A program made the translations under genes and the position numbers. This document shows positions 8,982-17,280 of a stretch of DNA of 47,775 nucleotides, one piece after another. The DNA comes from an uncultured Lachnospiraceae bacterium (lineage in GTDB: Bacteria > Bacillota > Clostridia > Lachnospirales > Lachnospiraceae): positions 1 through 47,775 of the forward strand of contig CAMBKU010000014.1 in the NCBI GenBank assembly GCA_945868305.1, given 5' to 3'. The notes beneath the pieces are model-generated. The model had not been told where the DNA came from. It was given only the letters and a program-made list of their open reading frames with translations, and did not search any database. How positions within the stretch are numbered: position 1 is the stretch's first letter; each line of letters starts with the position of its first letter.

Positions 8982-10352
8982 TTATGCAGATACCGCTTCA
9001 GTGATTCCTTCACTAAAGGTCGGATGTGGACGGATTACAGAACGCATTTCCGCTAAGGTCATGCCTCCCGTTATGGCCGTGCCAAATTCACTAATCATAT
9101 CCGTAGCTCTTGCGCACATCATCTGCGCTCCAAGAATTTTTCCGGTTTCCGCTTCCGCAACTACCTTGATAAACCCTCTTTCCTGATTGGACAGAACCGA
9201 TTTCCCGTTGGCGGACATCGCATATTTATGGGTAGTAACTGAAATGCCTGCGGCTTCGGCCTCCTCTTTGGAAAGTCCGACCGTTGCAATTTCCGGATTG
9301 GTATAAACACATCCCGGAATTGCCCCCATATTAATAGGAAGTTTCTCATTCACCATATGTGCCACAGCATTGATTCCTTCCGCCGATGCCACATGCGCCA
9401 ACTGAATTCCTCCTATAACATCACCGATTGCATAGATATTTGAGTAATTAGTCTGATAATTTTCATTTACAAGAATTTTTCCCCGGTCTGTGGAAATTTC
9501 CATTCCCTCACCGAAAAGTCCGTCTGTATTCGCCCGTCGTCCTACTGCCACCAGGATTCCGTCTACTTCAACCTCCTGCAAAGCTTCTTTCTCTGTATAA
9601 CGACAGATTAACGTTCCATCTGTTCCTTCTACGATTTCTTCGACCTTTGCCTTTGTATGAATCTCTACGTTCCGTTTCTTTAAAATCATTTTTAAATTCT
9701 GGGCAATTTCCTTGTCCATATTGGCAAGAACGCGGTCTAATGCCTCAATCACCGTTACCTGACATCCCAAAGCACTGTAGATAGAAGCAAACTCCATTCC
9801 TATGACGCCGCCTCCGATAATGGCAAGACGCTGATAGACTTTCTTCCTATTTAAAAGGGCGTCACTGTTTACTACATTGGGAAGGTCTGCTCCGGGTATC
9901 GGCGGCATAGCAGGAACAGAACCGGTTGCGATTAATATTTTTTCTGCTGCAAGCACTGTGGTTTCCTCCCCCTGCACGGTTACTTCATGCGGGGAAGTAA
10001 TGCTGCCGGTTCCTTCGTAAACCGAAATTTTATTCTTTTTCATCAGCATGGCAATGCCACTTCTTAGTTGATCTAAAACTTCTTCTTTTCTTTCCTGGAT
10101 TTCTTCCATATTATAGGAAGCTTCTCCTACATGAATGCCAAGATGTTCACACGCTTTTAGCTCTGCAAAAAGCTCTGTGGAATGCATGATTGTTTTGGTC
10201 GGAATACACCCCCGGTTTAAACAGGTGCCGCCAAGCTCCCTGTTTTCAACCAGCGCTGTTTTCATTCCTTTTTTCGCACTTTCTATTGCTGCCACATAGC
10301 CACCCGGTCCGGCGCCTATGACAACTAAATCAAAGGTATCTGCCATAATCAT
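8982..10352 (-). CDS. lpdA: Dihydrolipoyl dehydrogenase (L-protein of the glycine cleavage system)
   Basis: FAD flavoprotein that reoxidises the dihydrolipoyl arm of GcvH with NAD. The 456-residue product has the N-terminal FAD motif V-I-G-A-G-P-G-G-Y-V, the redox disulfide G-G-T-C-L-N-R-G-C-I-P-T-K (Cys44 and Cys49), a central NAD-binding I-I-G-G-G-V-I-G-M-E-F, and the C-terminal H-P-T-F-S-E active-site pair at the dimer interface. It has no N-terminal lipoyl domain. Two starts are possible, 10352 (M-I-M-A-D) or 10346 (M-A-D); the AAAGGCGG site fits either. It is the only E3 gene in the window and lies in the gcv operon, 15 bases after gcvPB. Confidence 0.95.
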   Translation of the reverse strand: MIMADTFDLVVIGAGPGGYVAAIESAKKGMKTALVENRELGGTCLNRGCIPTKTIMHSTELFAELKACEHLGIHVGEASYNMEEIQERKEEVLDQLRSGIAMLMKKNKISVYEGTGSITSPHEVTVQGEETTVLAAEKILIATGSVPAMPPIPGADLPNVVNSDALLNRKKVYQRLAIIGGGVIGMEFASIYSALGCQVTVIEALDRVLANMDKEIAQNLKMILKKRNVEIHTKAKVEEIVEGTDGTLICRYTEKEALQEVEVDGILVAVGRRANTDGLFGEGMEISTDRGKILVNENYQTNYSNIYAIGDVIGGIQLAHVASAEGINAVAHMVNEKLPINMGAIPGCVYTNPEIATVGLSKEEAEAAGISVTTHKYAMSANGKSVLSNQERGFIKVVAEAETGKILGAQMMCARATDMISEFGTAITGGMTLAEMRSVIRPHPTFSEGITEAVSA

Positions 10353-10367
10353 CTTCCGCCTTTCTGA

Positions 10368-11792
10368 TTAAAACTCATACCGCAGTACCGGTTTTCTCGC
10401 TGCCTGTACCTCATCCGGTCTTCTGATATAGGTTGCTACCGGAGCCTCATGAGCTGCATTGGGGTTTGCTTTTGCTTTCTCATAAACTTCCCGGAATACG
10501 CCGATAACTTCATCCAACGTTTCTTTGCTCTCGGTTTCCGTAGGTTCTACCATTAACGCCTCATGCACGATTAACGGGAAGTACATGGTTGGCGGATGAA
10601 TTCCGTAATCTAAGAGTGATTTTGCAATATCCATAGCAGAAACACCGATTTCATGCTCCATCTTCTCTAAGGTCATAACAAATTCATGCATACAGGTCTC
10701 CTGATATGCCATCGGATAAATATCCTTTAACTTTTCCATCATGTAGTTTGCATTGAGTACCGCATTTTTCGATGCCGCAGGGATACCTTCTTTTCCTAAT
10801 GTAAGTACATAAGTCAATGCCTTTACTACAACAAGGAAGTTTCCATAGAACTCTTTTACACTTCCAATGGAATGTTCAGGCACTTTGAAAGCCAGTTCTT
10901 CTGTTCCGGTTACCTGCTTGCCCGGCAAAAATTCCTGCAAAAATGCCTTGCAGCCTACCGGACCGCTTCCCGGACCGCCACCGCCGTGTGGAGTGGAAAA
11001 GGTCTTATGCAAATTGATATGTACCACATCGAATCCCATATCACCCGGTCTCACAACGCCCATGACTGCATTTAAATTTGCTCCGTCATAATAAGCAAGA
11101 CCTCCTGCCTCATGGATGATAGATGTGATTTCTAATATATTTTTATCAAATAAACCTACTGTGTTTGGATTTGTCAGCATCAGACCTGCCGTATCTTCTC
11201 CTACCACTTCCCGCAATTTGTCCAAATCCACACAGCCATCTTCTCTGGATGGAATACTGACTACGGTAAATCCTGCCATTACCGCACTCGCCGGATTGGT
11301 TCCATGTGCTGAATCCGGGACAATAATTTTGGTACGTTTCTTATCATTTCTGCTGTCGTGGTAAGCCTTAATCAGTAAAAGTCCGGTAAACTCTCCGTGT
11401 GCTCCGGCTGCCGGCTGTAAAGTCATGGCATCCATGCCTGTAATCTCACACAGAAGTTCTTCGGAAGTTTTTAATACCTCCATACAGCCCTGCATGGTAT
11501 GTTCCGGCTGCAACGGATGAACTTTGGTAAAGCCCTTTAATGCTGCTGCTTCTTCATTTACTTTTGGATTGTACTTCATGGTACAGGAACCAAGCGGATA
11601 AAATCCGTCATTCACACCATGTACCTGCTTTGCCAGCTCCGTATAATGTCTGCTCAGCTCATTTTCAGAAAGCTGTGGCAGATGAAGGGATTTCTCTCTC
11701 TTTGGTGTCGTTAATTCTACCTGCGGCACATCGCATTCCGGCAATATCGTACACTGATTTCCTTCGTTTCCTCTTTCAAATACTAACTTCAT
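10368..11792 (-). CDS. gcvPB: Glycine dehydrogenase (decarboxylating) subunit 2
   Basis: PLP-bearing half of the split P-protein. The 474-residue product carries the Schiff-base Lys in N-L-H-K-T-F-S-T-P-H and the Gly-rich loop that follows. The split GcvPA/GcvPB form is typical of Firmicutes and archaea. The start at 11792 has AAAGGAGGTG eight bases upstream; an in-frame extension to 11864 lies inside gcvPA and lacks a ribosome site. Its ATG overlaps the gcvPA stop (ATGA), which fits equimolar synthesis of the two subunits. Confidence 0.96.
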   Translation of the reverse strand: MKLVFERGNEGNQCTILPECDVPQVELTTPKREKSLHLPQLSENELSRHYTELAKQVHGVNDGFYPLGSCTMKYNPKVNEEAAALKGFTKVHPLQPEHTMQGCMEVLKTSEELLCEITGMDAMTLQPAAGAHGEFTGLLLIKAYHDSRNDKKRTKIIVPDSAHGTNPASAVMAGFTVVSIPSREDGCVDLDKLREVVGEDTAGLMLTNPNTVGLFDKNILEITSIIHEAGGLAYYDGANLNAVMGVVRPGDMGFDVVHINLHKTFSTPHGGGGPGSGPVGCKAFLQEFLPGKQVTGTEELAFKVPEHSIGSVKEFYGNFLVVVKALTYVLTLGKEGIPAASKNAVLNANYMMEKLKDIYPMAYQETCMHEFVMTLEKMEHEIGVSAMDIAKSLLDYGIHPPTMYFPLIVHEALMVEPTETESKETLDEVIGVFREVYEKAKANPNAAHEAPVATYIRRPDEVQAARKPVLRYEF

Positions 11793-13105
11793 CCCTGACA
11801 CACCTCCTTTACAATCGCTGCCACCTGTTCCATTTCTTCTTTGGTATTCTTTTCTGTCGCACACCAGAGAATATCATATTCATTTAACGGCAGTCCTCCT
11901 AAAATTCCTTTCTTTTCTAAGGCTTCCAAAATAACTTCCGCCTTCACATCTGAGGTAGTGACAAATTCATGGAAATAAGGCTGTCCATATTTTGGCTTTA
12001 AACCTGCTTTGTTCAGTTCTCCCTGTAAATAATGTGCCTTGGATAAACAAAGATTTGCTGCCTGCGTCATTCCCTTTTCGCCCATCGCTGCCATATAAAC
12101 ACTAGCGGTCAACGCACAGAGCGCCTGATTGGAACAGATATTACTGCTGGCTTTTTCCCTGCGGATATGCTGTTCTCTTGCCTGAAGGGTAAGTACATAA
12201 GCACGTTTTCCTTCCTTATCCACCGTCTCTCCCACAATTCTTCCCGGAAGCTTGCGCATCATTTTTTCGGTAGCTGCCATAAATCCCAGATACGGACCTC
12301 CGAATGCAAGTTCCATGCCAAGCGGCTGGCCTTCGCCTACTGCCACATCTGCACCGCATTCTGCCGGAGTTTTTAAGATTGCAAGAGCGATTGGATTGCA
12401 TCCCATGATATATTTTGCACCGGCTTCATGAACAATCTCACCAAGTGCGTCCGCATCCTCTATATTTCCATAGAAGTTTGGCTGCTGCATATAAAAGCAT
12501 GCACTGTCTTCTTTTAACGCTGCCTTTAATGCCTCCATATCGGTTACCCCGTCTTTTTCCGGAATCACTTCCACATGGATGCCGTTTCCGTAACAATAAG
12601 TTTTTATGACGCGAAGAACCTGCGGGTTTACTGTTTCTGATACAAAAGCAGTATTTCTCTTTCTTTCTCTGCACATAGCAACCGCTTCTGCTGCTGCGGT
12701 TGCCCCATCGTATACAGAAGCATTCGATACCGCCATGCCTGTAAGTTCACAGATCATTGTCTGATATTCAAAAATGGACTGCAAAATTCCCTGACTGATC
12801 TCAGCCTGATACGGCGTATATGCTGTCAGGAATTCTTCCTTATTCACTACGCTGCCTACAATCGCAGGAATATAGTGGTTATAAGCACCTGCACCACGGA
12901 AGATATGTTTAAATACCGTATTTTTATCTGCCATTTCCTCCATCTTATCCAATGCTTCCATTTCACTTAAGCCGGACGGAAGATTTAACTCTTTTACCTT
13001 CACTTCATCTGGAATATGGGAAAAAAGAGCATCAAAGCTGTCAAAACCGATTTCGCGCAACATTTCCTGTTGTACTTCAGTCGTATTTCCAAGATAAGAG
13101 CCCAT
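11789..13105 (-). CDS. gcvPA: Glycine dehydrogenase (decarboxylating) subunit 1
   Basis: The other half of the heterotetrameric P-protein, 438 residues from the ATG at 13105 (M-G-S-Y-L-G-N-T). An in-frame GTG three codons upstream at 13114 overlaps the AAGGAGG site, so the ATG is preferred. Family features include G-A-G-A-Y-N-H-Y-I-P near residue 75, F-E-Y-Q-T-M-I-C-E-L-T-G-M near 110, and R-E-K-A-S-S-N-I-C-S-N-Q-A-L near 330. It begins 30 bases after gcvH and is coupled to gcvPB by a 4-base overlap. Confidence 0.96.
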   Translation of the reverse strand: MGSYLGNTTEVQQEMLREIGFDSFDALFSHIPDEVKVKELNLPSGLSEMEALDKMEEMADKNTVFKHIFRGAGAYNHYIPAIVGSVVNKEEFLTAYTPYQAEISQGILQSIFEYQTMICELTGMAVSNASVYDGATAAAEAVAMCRERKRNTAFVSETVNPQVLRVIKTYCYGNGIHVEVIPEKDGVTDMEALKAALKEDSACFYMQQPNFYGNIEDADALGEIVHEAGAKYIMGCNPIALAILKTPAECGADVAVGEGQPLGMELAFGGPYLGFMAATEKMMRKLPGRIVGETVDKEGKRAYVLTLQAREQHIRREKASSNICSNQALCALTASVYMAAMGEKGMTQAANLCLSKAHYLQGELNKAGLKPKYGQPYFHEFVTTSDVKAEVILEALEKKGILGGLPLNEYDILWCATEKNTKEEMEQVAAIVKEVCQG

Positions 13106-13135
13106 GACATTCACCTCCTTATTTTTTCGCTCTCT

Positions 13136-13519
13136 TTACGCTTCTTCACTGAGTGTAAACTTCTCATACGTCTCTGCATCCATCAAATCTTCTGTTTCAG
13201 AAATGTTTTCTACTTTAATAAACCAGGAATCATATGGTGCTTCATTGATGGATTCCGGTGCATCCAATAATGCCTCGTTTACTTCAGCTACTACGCCGGA
13301 AATCGGTGAAAATACATCAGATACTGCCTTTACGGATTCTACGTCTGCAAATGCTGTCCCTGCAGTAACTTCATCTCCCTCCTCTGGAAGATTTACAAAT
13401 ACGATACCGCCCAGAGAATCTTGCGCAAAATCGCTAAGGCCAATCAGTGCTGTGCTTTCATCAATAAATTTCACCCATTCATGTGACTTTCTGTATTTTA
13501 ATTCGTTTGGATAATTCAT
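13136..13519 (-). CDS. gcvH: Glycine cleavage system H protein (lipoyl carrier)
   Basis: A 127-residue lipoyl carrier that shuttles the aminomethyl group between the P, T and L proteins. The sequence has the H-protein entry Y-R-K-S-H-E-W-V-K near residue 10 and the lipoylation site E-S-V-K-A-V-S-D at Lys64. The start at 13519 has an AGAGGA site; the open frame reaches 36 codons further upstream with no ribosome site and low-complexity sequence. It requires lipoylation, and the genes able to provide this (lipoate ligases and lipoyl synthase) are in the divergent operon at 18072-21107. Confidence 0.96.
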   Translation of the reverse strand: MNYPNELKYRKSHEWVKFIDESTALIGLSDFAQDSLGGIVFVNLPEEGDEVTAGTAFADVESVKAVSDVFSPISGVVAEVNEALLDAPESINEAPYDSWFIKVENISETEDLMDAETYEKFTLSEEA

Positions 13520-13589
13520 AATTTTTTCCTCTTTTCTTTCTTTTTGATTATTTTGATTTGTTTCTATTGTTTCTTTATTATATGTATTA

Positions 13590-14684
13590 TTATTGCGGCT
13601 GTCCTTTTTTATAAAATGGTAAAGCAACTACCTCTGCTTCAATCCGTCTTCCTCTGACATCTGCTTCCACTTTTGTTCCAATTTCCGTGTAATCAACATC
13701 AAGCAATGCCATTGCAATCGGATAACCAAGATACGGACAATGTGTTCCGGATGTGGTATGTCCGATTTCCTTGCCGTCACAATAAACCTTTTCATGTTCT
13801 CTTATAATTCCACGTCCGGTTACTTTTAAGCCCACACGCTTTCTTGTCAAAGGTCCTTTTTCCTCAATCGGAGCCTTTCCGATAAATTCTTCCTTATTCA
13901 TTTTTACGAAAAATCCAAGTCCCGCCTCTAACGGTGTGACCGTATCATCCATTTCATGTCCATATAACGGCATGGCAGCTTCCAGTCTCAAGGTATCTCT
14001 GGCTCCAAGTCCACACGGAATCAAACCTTCTTCTTTTCCAGCCTCCATAAGAATCTCCCACATCTTTGGTGCATCTGCGGCTGCCAGATACAGTTCAAAT
14101 CCATCCTCTCCGGTATATCCGGTTTTTGAGATGATACACTCAATATCTTTTATCTTACGGCGAAAAGTTGCACTATAATATTTCACCGGAATATCTTCTT
14201 CTTTTGCAACCTTCTTTAATATTTCCAATGCTTTCGGACCCTGCAGGGCAATCTGTGCCACTTCATCGGAAATATCCTTTACCTCTACATCTCCGAATAC
14301 ATGATTCTTAATCCATGCATAATCCTTATCCTTATTTGCAGCATTTACGACAATGAGATAATGTTCCTCCCGTACTTTATAGACAATCAGATCGTCTACC
14401 ACGCCGCCTTCTTCATTACACATCGGACTGTAACGTGCCTGACCATCGTACATTGTTGTATAGTCATTGGTCAGCAGATGATTCAGATTTTTTACCGCAT
14501 CCTTTCCGATACAGGTAATCTCTCCCATATGTGACACATCAAACATTCCGCATGCGGTACGAACTGCCATATGTTCTTTAATTACTCCTGTTTCATACTG
14601 TACCGGAAGCAGGTATCCTGCAAATGGCACGATTTTTCCATTATACTTGACATGTGTTTCATAAAGTGGTGTTTTTAATTCCAT
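13590..14684 (-). CDS. gcvT: Aminomethyltransferase (glycine cleavage T protein)
   Basis: Transfers the methylene carbon from aminomethylated H protein to tetrahydrofolate and releases ammonia. The 364-residue product has [10 protein letters not shown] near residue 20, D-V-S-H-M-G-E near 49, and [11 protein letters not shown] near residue 190. The start at 14684 follows AAAGGAG; an extension to 14750 would run into the riboswitch leader. It is the first gene of the glycine operon, about 80 bases downstream of the riboswitch terminator. A 70-base AT-rich gap separates it from gcvH. Confidence 0.96.
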   Translation of the reverse strand: MELKTPLYETHVKYNGKIVPFAGYLLPVQYETGVIKEHMAVRTACGMFDVSHMGEITCIGKDAVKNLNHLLTNDYTTMYDGQARYSPMCNEEGGVVDDLIVYKVREEHYLIVVNAANKDKDYAWIKNHVFGDVEVKDISDEVAQIALQGPKALEILKKVAKEEDIPVKYYSATFRRKIKDIECIISKTGYTGEDGFELYLAAADAPKMWEILMEAGKEEGLIPCGLGARDTLRLEAAMPLYGHEMDDTVTPLEAGLGFFVKMNKEEFIGKAPIEEKGPLTRKRVGLKVTGRGIIREHEKVYCDGKEIGHTTSGTHCPYLGYPIAMALLDVDYTEIGTKVEADVRGRRIEAEVVALPFYKKGQPQ

Positions 14685-14762
14685 CGCTTTTCTCCTTTCT
14701 TTCTTTTGTACTTGATTTTTCATAACACCGGCAGCTTTCTCCGGATGCATGGCAATAAAAGC

Positions 14763-14811
14763 AATAAAAAAAGCGCATAAATAAGTATACGAAATACTTC
14801 ATTTATGCGCT
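14763..14811 (-). terminator. Intrinsic terminator of the glycine riboswitch (expression platform)
   Basis: Read on the minus strand, GCGCATAAAT (from 14810), a bulged G and AAGTAT pair with ATACTT and ATTTATGCGC around a TTCGT loop, followed by a run of six T. It is a strong 16-bp hairpin. Its first bases (14811-14810) coincide with the last bases of the P1 strand of aptamer 2 (14814-14810), so P1 and terminator compete slightly. This is compatible with glycine binding allowing read-through into gcvT. Confidence 0.9.
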
Positions 14812-14907
14812 CTGTCCTGTTACCTGAAATATTGTCTTTCACATCCTGCCAATACATGGTATGATATTGAAAGATTGATTCTTTGGTGCCCCTTTGCTCT
14901 CCAGAGT
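14810..14907 (-). promoter_or_regulatory. Glycine riboswitch, aptamer 2
   Basis: On the minus strand the element starts with CUCUG-GAGAG (from 14906) and closes with UUUCAGGUAACAGGACAGAG at 14810; P1 is CUCUG paired with CAGAG. An internal 7-bp arm pairs UCUUUCA with UGAAAGA. The usual CCGAAGG-type core segment reads CACCAAAGAAUCAA here, so this aptamer is more diverged than aptamer 1. The tandem arrangement just ahead of gcvT is the classic glycine riboswitch layout. Confidence 0.85.
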
Positions 14908-14913
14908 GTCGTC

Positions 14914-15014
14914 AAAATATGGTCCTTTTGCCTGAGAGTTTCTGCCATTTCCCCTTCGGCGCCACAATGCTTTTCAAATACAAGTCTGCAAATCTGTGAT
15001 CTCTCCCATATTTT
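14914..15014 (-). promoter_or_regulatory. Glycine riboswitch, aptamer 1
   Basis: On the minus strand a 9-bp P1 (AAAAUAUGG at 15014-15006 with CCAUAUUUU at 14922-14914) encloses GGGAGAG, the highly conserved GCGCCGAAGGGG core and the closing CUCAGGCAAAAGGACC. These match the glycine-riboswitch consensus almost base for base. A linker of six or seven bases joins it to aptamer 2. Expected role: sense glycine and switch on the cleavage operon. Confidence 0.95.
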
Positions 15015-15062
15015 TCAGTCGACGTATGAAATTATCAAAAATCAAAAACAAATCTTGAGTGC

Positions 15063-15091
15063 ATAGTAGCACACGATTTTTAATTCGTCAA
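15063..15091 (-). promoter_or_regulatory. Promoter of the glycine-cleavage operon
   Basis: TTGACG (15091-15086), a 17-base spacer and TACTAT (15068-15063) with a TGC extended -10 in front, on the minus strand. Transcription would begin near 15056 and produce a leader of about 370 bases holding the tandem riboswitch. A divergent promoter for the M20/lipoate operon starts only 26 bases away. Confidence 0.7.
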
Positions 15092-15116
15092 CTATTTTTT
15101 GAAAAAAATTTTTATG

Positions 15117-15145
15117 TTGACAAATCCAAAATCGGATGCTATGAT
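15117..15145 (+). promoter_or_regulatory. Strong promoter of the M20-DUF5058-lipoate operon
   Basis: A perfect TTGACA (15117-15122), 17-base spacer and TATGAT (15140-15145) with a TGC extended -10. Expected start near 15152, about 110 bases ahead of the first gene. Confidence 0.8.
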
Positions 15146-15156
15146 TCCCAACAAGC

Positions 15157-15187
15157 AAAGGCGCTCTTGATTTCCAGGGGCGCCTTT
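15157..15187 (+). promoter_or_regulatory. GC-rich hairpin at the 5-prime end of the M20 operon leader
   Basis: AAAGGCGC (15157-15164) pairs with GCGCCTTT (15180-15187) over a 15-base loop and is followed by TTTTACGTTTTT. It starts about five bases after the predicted transcription start. It resembles a terminator or attenuator but is unusually close to the promoter, so a 5-prime stabilising stem is as likely. Confidence 0.55.
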
Positions 15188-15263
15188 TACGTTTTTACAC
15201 ATTATTTTTGGCATAAATGAAAAATAAAAAACATAAAAAATACGCTAAAGAGGAGGAACTATT

Positions 15264-16490
15264 ATGAAAGCTGAACAACTCTTACAGGAAGCAAAGAGTT
15301 ACGAAGATCAGTTAGTCCGGACCAGACGCTATCTGCATACGCATCCGGAAACTGGTTTTGACCTGACCGAGACCCTGGCATTCGTAAAAAAAGAACTTAC
15401 CGAAATGGGTTACGAACCAAAAGAATGTGGAAAAGCCGGTCTGACCGTCCTTGCAGGAGGTAAAAAACCGGGAAAAGTATTTTTGATTCGCGGAGATATG
15501 GATGCACTTCCTATGCAGGAAGAAGCTGACATCGATTTTCCATCTGCAAACGGAAAAATGCATGCCTGCGGACATGATATGCACACCACCATGATGCTTG
15601 GTGCCGCAAGACTTTTAAAAGCACATGAAGATGAGATTGAAGGAACCATAAAGCTGGATTTCCAGCCTGCCGAAGAAATTTTTGAAGGCTCCCACGACAT
15701 GATTGAAGCCGGTCTGTTAAAAAATCCTGACGTAGACGCTGCTCTTATGATACATGTCATGGCAGGAATGCCAATGACTGCAGGAACAGTTGTTGTCAGT
15801 GACGGCGGCGTCAGCGCCCCGGCAGCAGACTATTTCAAAATCTTGATTCGCGGAAAAGGCTGTCACGGTTCTATGCCGAATAACGGCGTGGATCCGGTAA
15901 ATGTGGCAGCACACATTATAACAGCGCTCCAGGAAATCCATGCAAGAGAATTGGCACTGGTAGATGAAGCTGTACTGACTATCGGAACAATTCATGGCGG
16001 AACTGCTGCCAATGTCATTCCGGACACCGTAGAATTAGGCGGCAGTATCCGTACTTACGATGAGGGCGTAAGAAGCTTTTTAAAAACCAGAATGACCGAA
16101 ATTTCACAGGGAATTGCCTCCACCTTCCGGGCAGAAGCAGAAGTCTCCTTCGGAAGCGGATGTCCTACCCTTGTCAATGACAATGACCTGTCTGCATGCG
16201 CCGTCAAATATGTGCAGGAACTGCTCGGCCCCCAGAAAGCGTTTACCGCAGGCCAGTTAAATGCCATGTCCGGCTCCGGTAAGGCTCCAAAAGCTGCAGG
16301 CTCCGAAGATTTCGCCTATGTCAGCCAGGAAGTTCCTTCCATCATGCTGGCACTTGCTGCCGGTCACCCGGAAAAAGGCTATTGTTATCCGCAGCATCAT
16401 CCGAAGGTAAAATTTGACGAAGAAGTGCTTCCCGGCGGAAGTGCTGTCTATGCTTACACTGCCATGCGTTGGTTAGAAGAACATAAATAG
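15264..16490 (+). CDS. M20-family amidohydrolase (N-acyl-amino acid / hippurate hydrolase type)
   Basis: A cytoplasmic 408-residue metallo-amidohydrolase of the M20D group, which hydrolyses N-acyl amino acids such as N-acetyl-amino acids, hippurate or indole-acetyl conjugates. Metal ligands are visible: A-C-G-H-D-M-H (Cys102, His104), P-A-E-E (Glu137/138), a His at 164, and a late Y-P-Q-H-H-P His. The lid domain carries G-K-G-C-H-G-S-M-P. GAGGAGG precedes the ATG. It is the first gene of the plus-strand operon and is followed 49 bases later by two membrane proteins. Context suggests it processes what they import; since the operon is paired with glycine catabolism and lipoate genes, an acyl-glycine or a lipoyl conjugate are candidate substrates (inference). 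Confidence 0.88.
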   Translation: MKAEQLLQEAKSYEDQLVRTRRYLHTHPETGFDLTETLAFVKKELTEMGYEPKECGKAGLTVLAGGKKPGKVFLIRGDMDALPMQEEADIDFPSANGKMHACGHDMHTTMMLGAARLLKAHEDEIEGTIKLDFQPAEEIFEGSHDMIEAGLLKNPDVDAALMIHVMAGMPMTAGTVVVSDGGVSAPAADYFKILIRGKGCHGSMPNNGVDPVNVAAHIITALQEIHARELALVDEAVLTIGTIHGGTAANVIPDTVELGGSIRTYDEGVRSFLKTRMTEISQGIASTFRAEAEVSFGSGCPTLVNDNDLSACAVKYVQELLGPQKAFTAGQLNAMSGSGKAPKAAGSEDFAYVSQEVPSIMLALAAGHPEKGYCYPQHHPKVKFDEEVLPGGSAVYAYTAMRWLEEHK

Positions 16491-16539
16491 CGCAAGCTTT
16501 TATGATAAATAAACAAAAAGATAAAGAGAGGTAAAATTT

Positions 16540-17259
16540 ATGGCTACAATGAAAGACATTATTTCAAGTCCTTTGCTGCTTGCTCTGGTGGTAATCGGCT
16601 TAATCTACATCGTGATATTTTCACTGATTCACTTGAAAAAAGCGTATGCACGCTGTCTGGAAATGGGAATTACAAAGGAAGACCTTCACAAAGTTATCAA
16701 ATCCAGCCTTGTATTTTCCATCGTTCCGAGTTTATCCATCGTCGTTGGATTATTTGCACTAATTTCCGTACTGGGCGTCGTATGGTCCTGGTGGAGACTT
16801 TCCGTAATTGGTTCACTTTCCTACGAATCATTGATCTCCAGCAGTGTTGCGTCTGCTCTCGGTTTTTCCACCAGTGCAGAAATGTTAGCAGGTGCAACCG
16901 GACGGCAGTTTGGTGTCGTTATGATTCTTATGAGCATCGGTATGTTAAGCGGCTTCTTCATCCTGATTCCGTTTGGTAAAAAGCTGTCCATGAGCGTAAG
17001 TAAATCCGAAAACTCCAGCAGTTGGAAATATGTATTAAGCGGAACTTTCATGCTTTGTCTGTTCGCCGTTTATATTCCGGTTCTTTTAATCGGTGATACC
17101 GTTCAGGCCGCAGTTATGTTAACCGGATTAGTCATTGCCGTTGTTCTCGGTGTTCTGGCATCAAAGCCAAAACTGAGATGGTTAAGCGAATTTATCATGG
17201 CATTTTCCATGATCGGCGGTATGATATCTTCCGTCTTCTGGGCAAACTTATTTCAGTAA
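16540..17259 (+). CDS. DUF5058-like integral membrane protein, putative transporter component
   Basis: A 239-residue protein with about six hydrophobic segments (roughly residues 14-32, 53-80, 118-145, 165-184, 188-205 and 215-236). The K-S-S-L-V-F-S-I-V-P-S-L-S-I-V-V-G-L stretch and the S-W-W-R-L-S-V-I-G-S segment match what I remember of the uncharacterised Firmicutes family DUF5058. No ATP-binding motif is present. AGAGAGG precedes the ATG. It sits between an amidohydrolase and a second membrane protein with 21-49 base gaps, so the three probably act together, with the two membrane proteins forming a transporter of unknown substrate. The family name is from memory and the function is inferred from context. 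Confidence 0.7.
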   Translation: MATMKDIISSPLLLALVVIGLIYIVIFSLIHLKKAYARCLEMGITKEDLHKVIKSSLVFSIVPSLSIVVGLFALISVLGVVWSWWRLSVIGSLSYESLISSSVASALGFSTSAEMLAGATGRQFGVVMILMSIGMLSGFFILIPFGKKLSMSVSKSENSSSWKYVLSGTFMLCLFAVYIPVLLIGDTVQAAVMLTGLVIAVVLGVLASKPKLRWLSEFIMAFSMIGGMISSVFWANLFQ

Positions 17260-17280
17260 ATAGCGAGAGGAGAATTGATT

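Noticed and set aside
14810-15014. A plus-strand role for the riboswitch region
   Set aside because: All conserved elements (GCGCCGAAGGGG, CUCAGGCAAAAGGACC) and the T-tract terminator read only on the minus strand toward gcvT.
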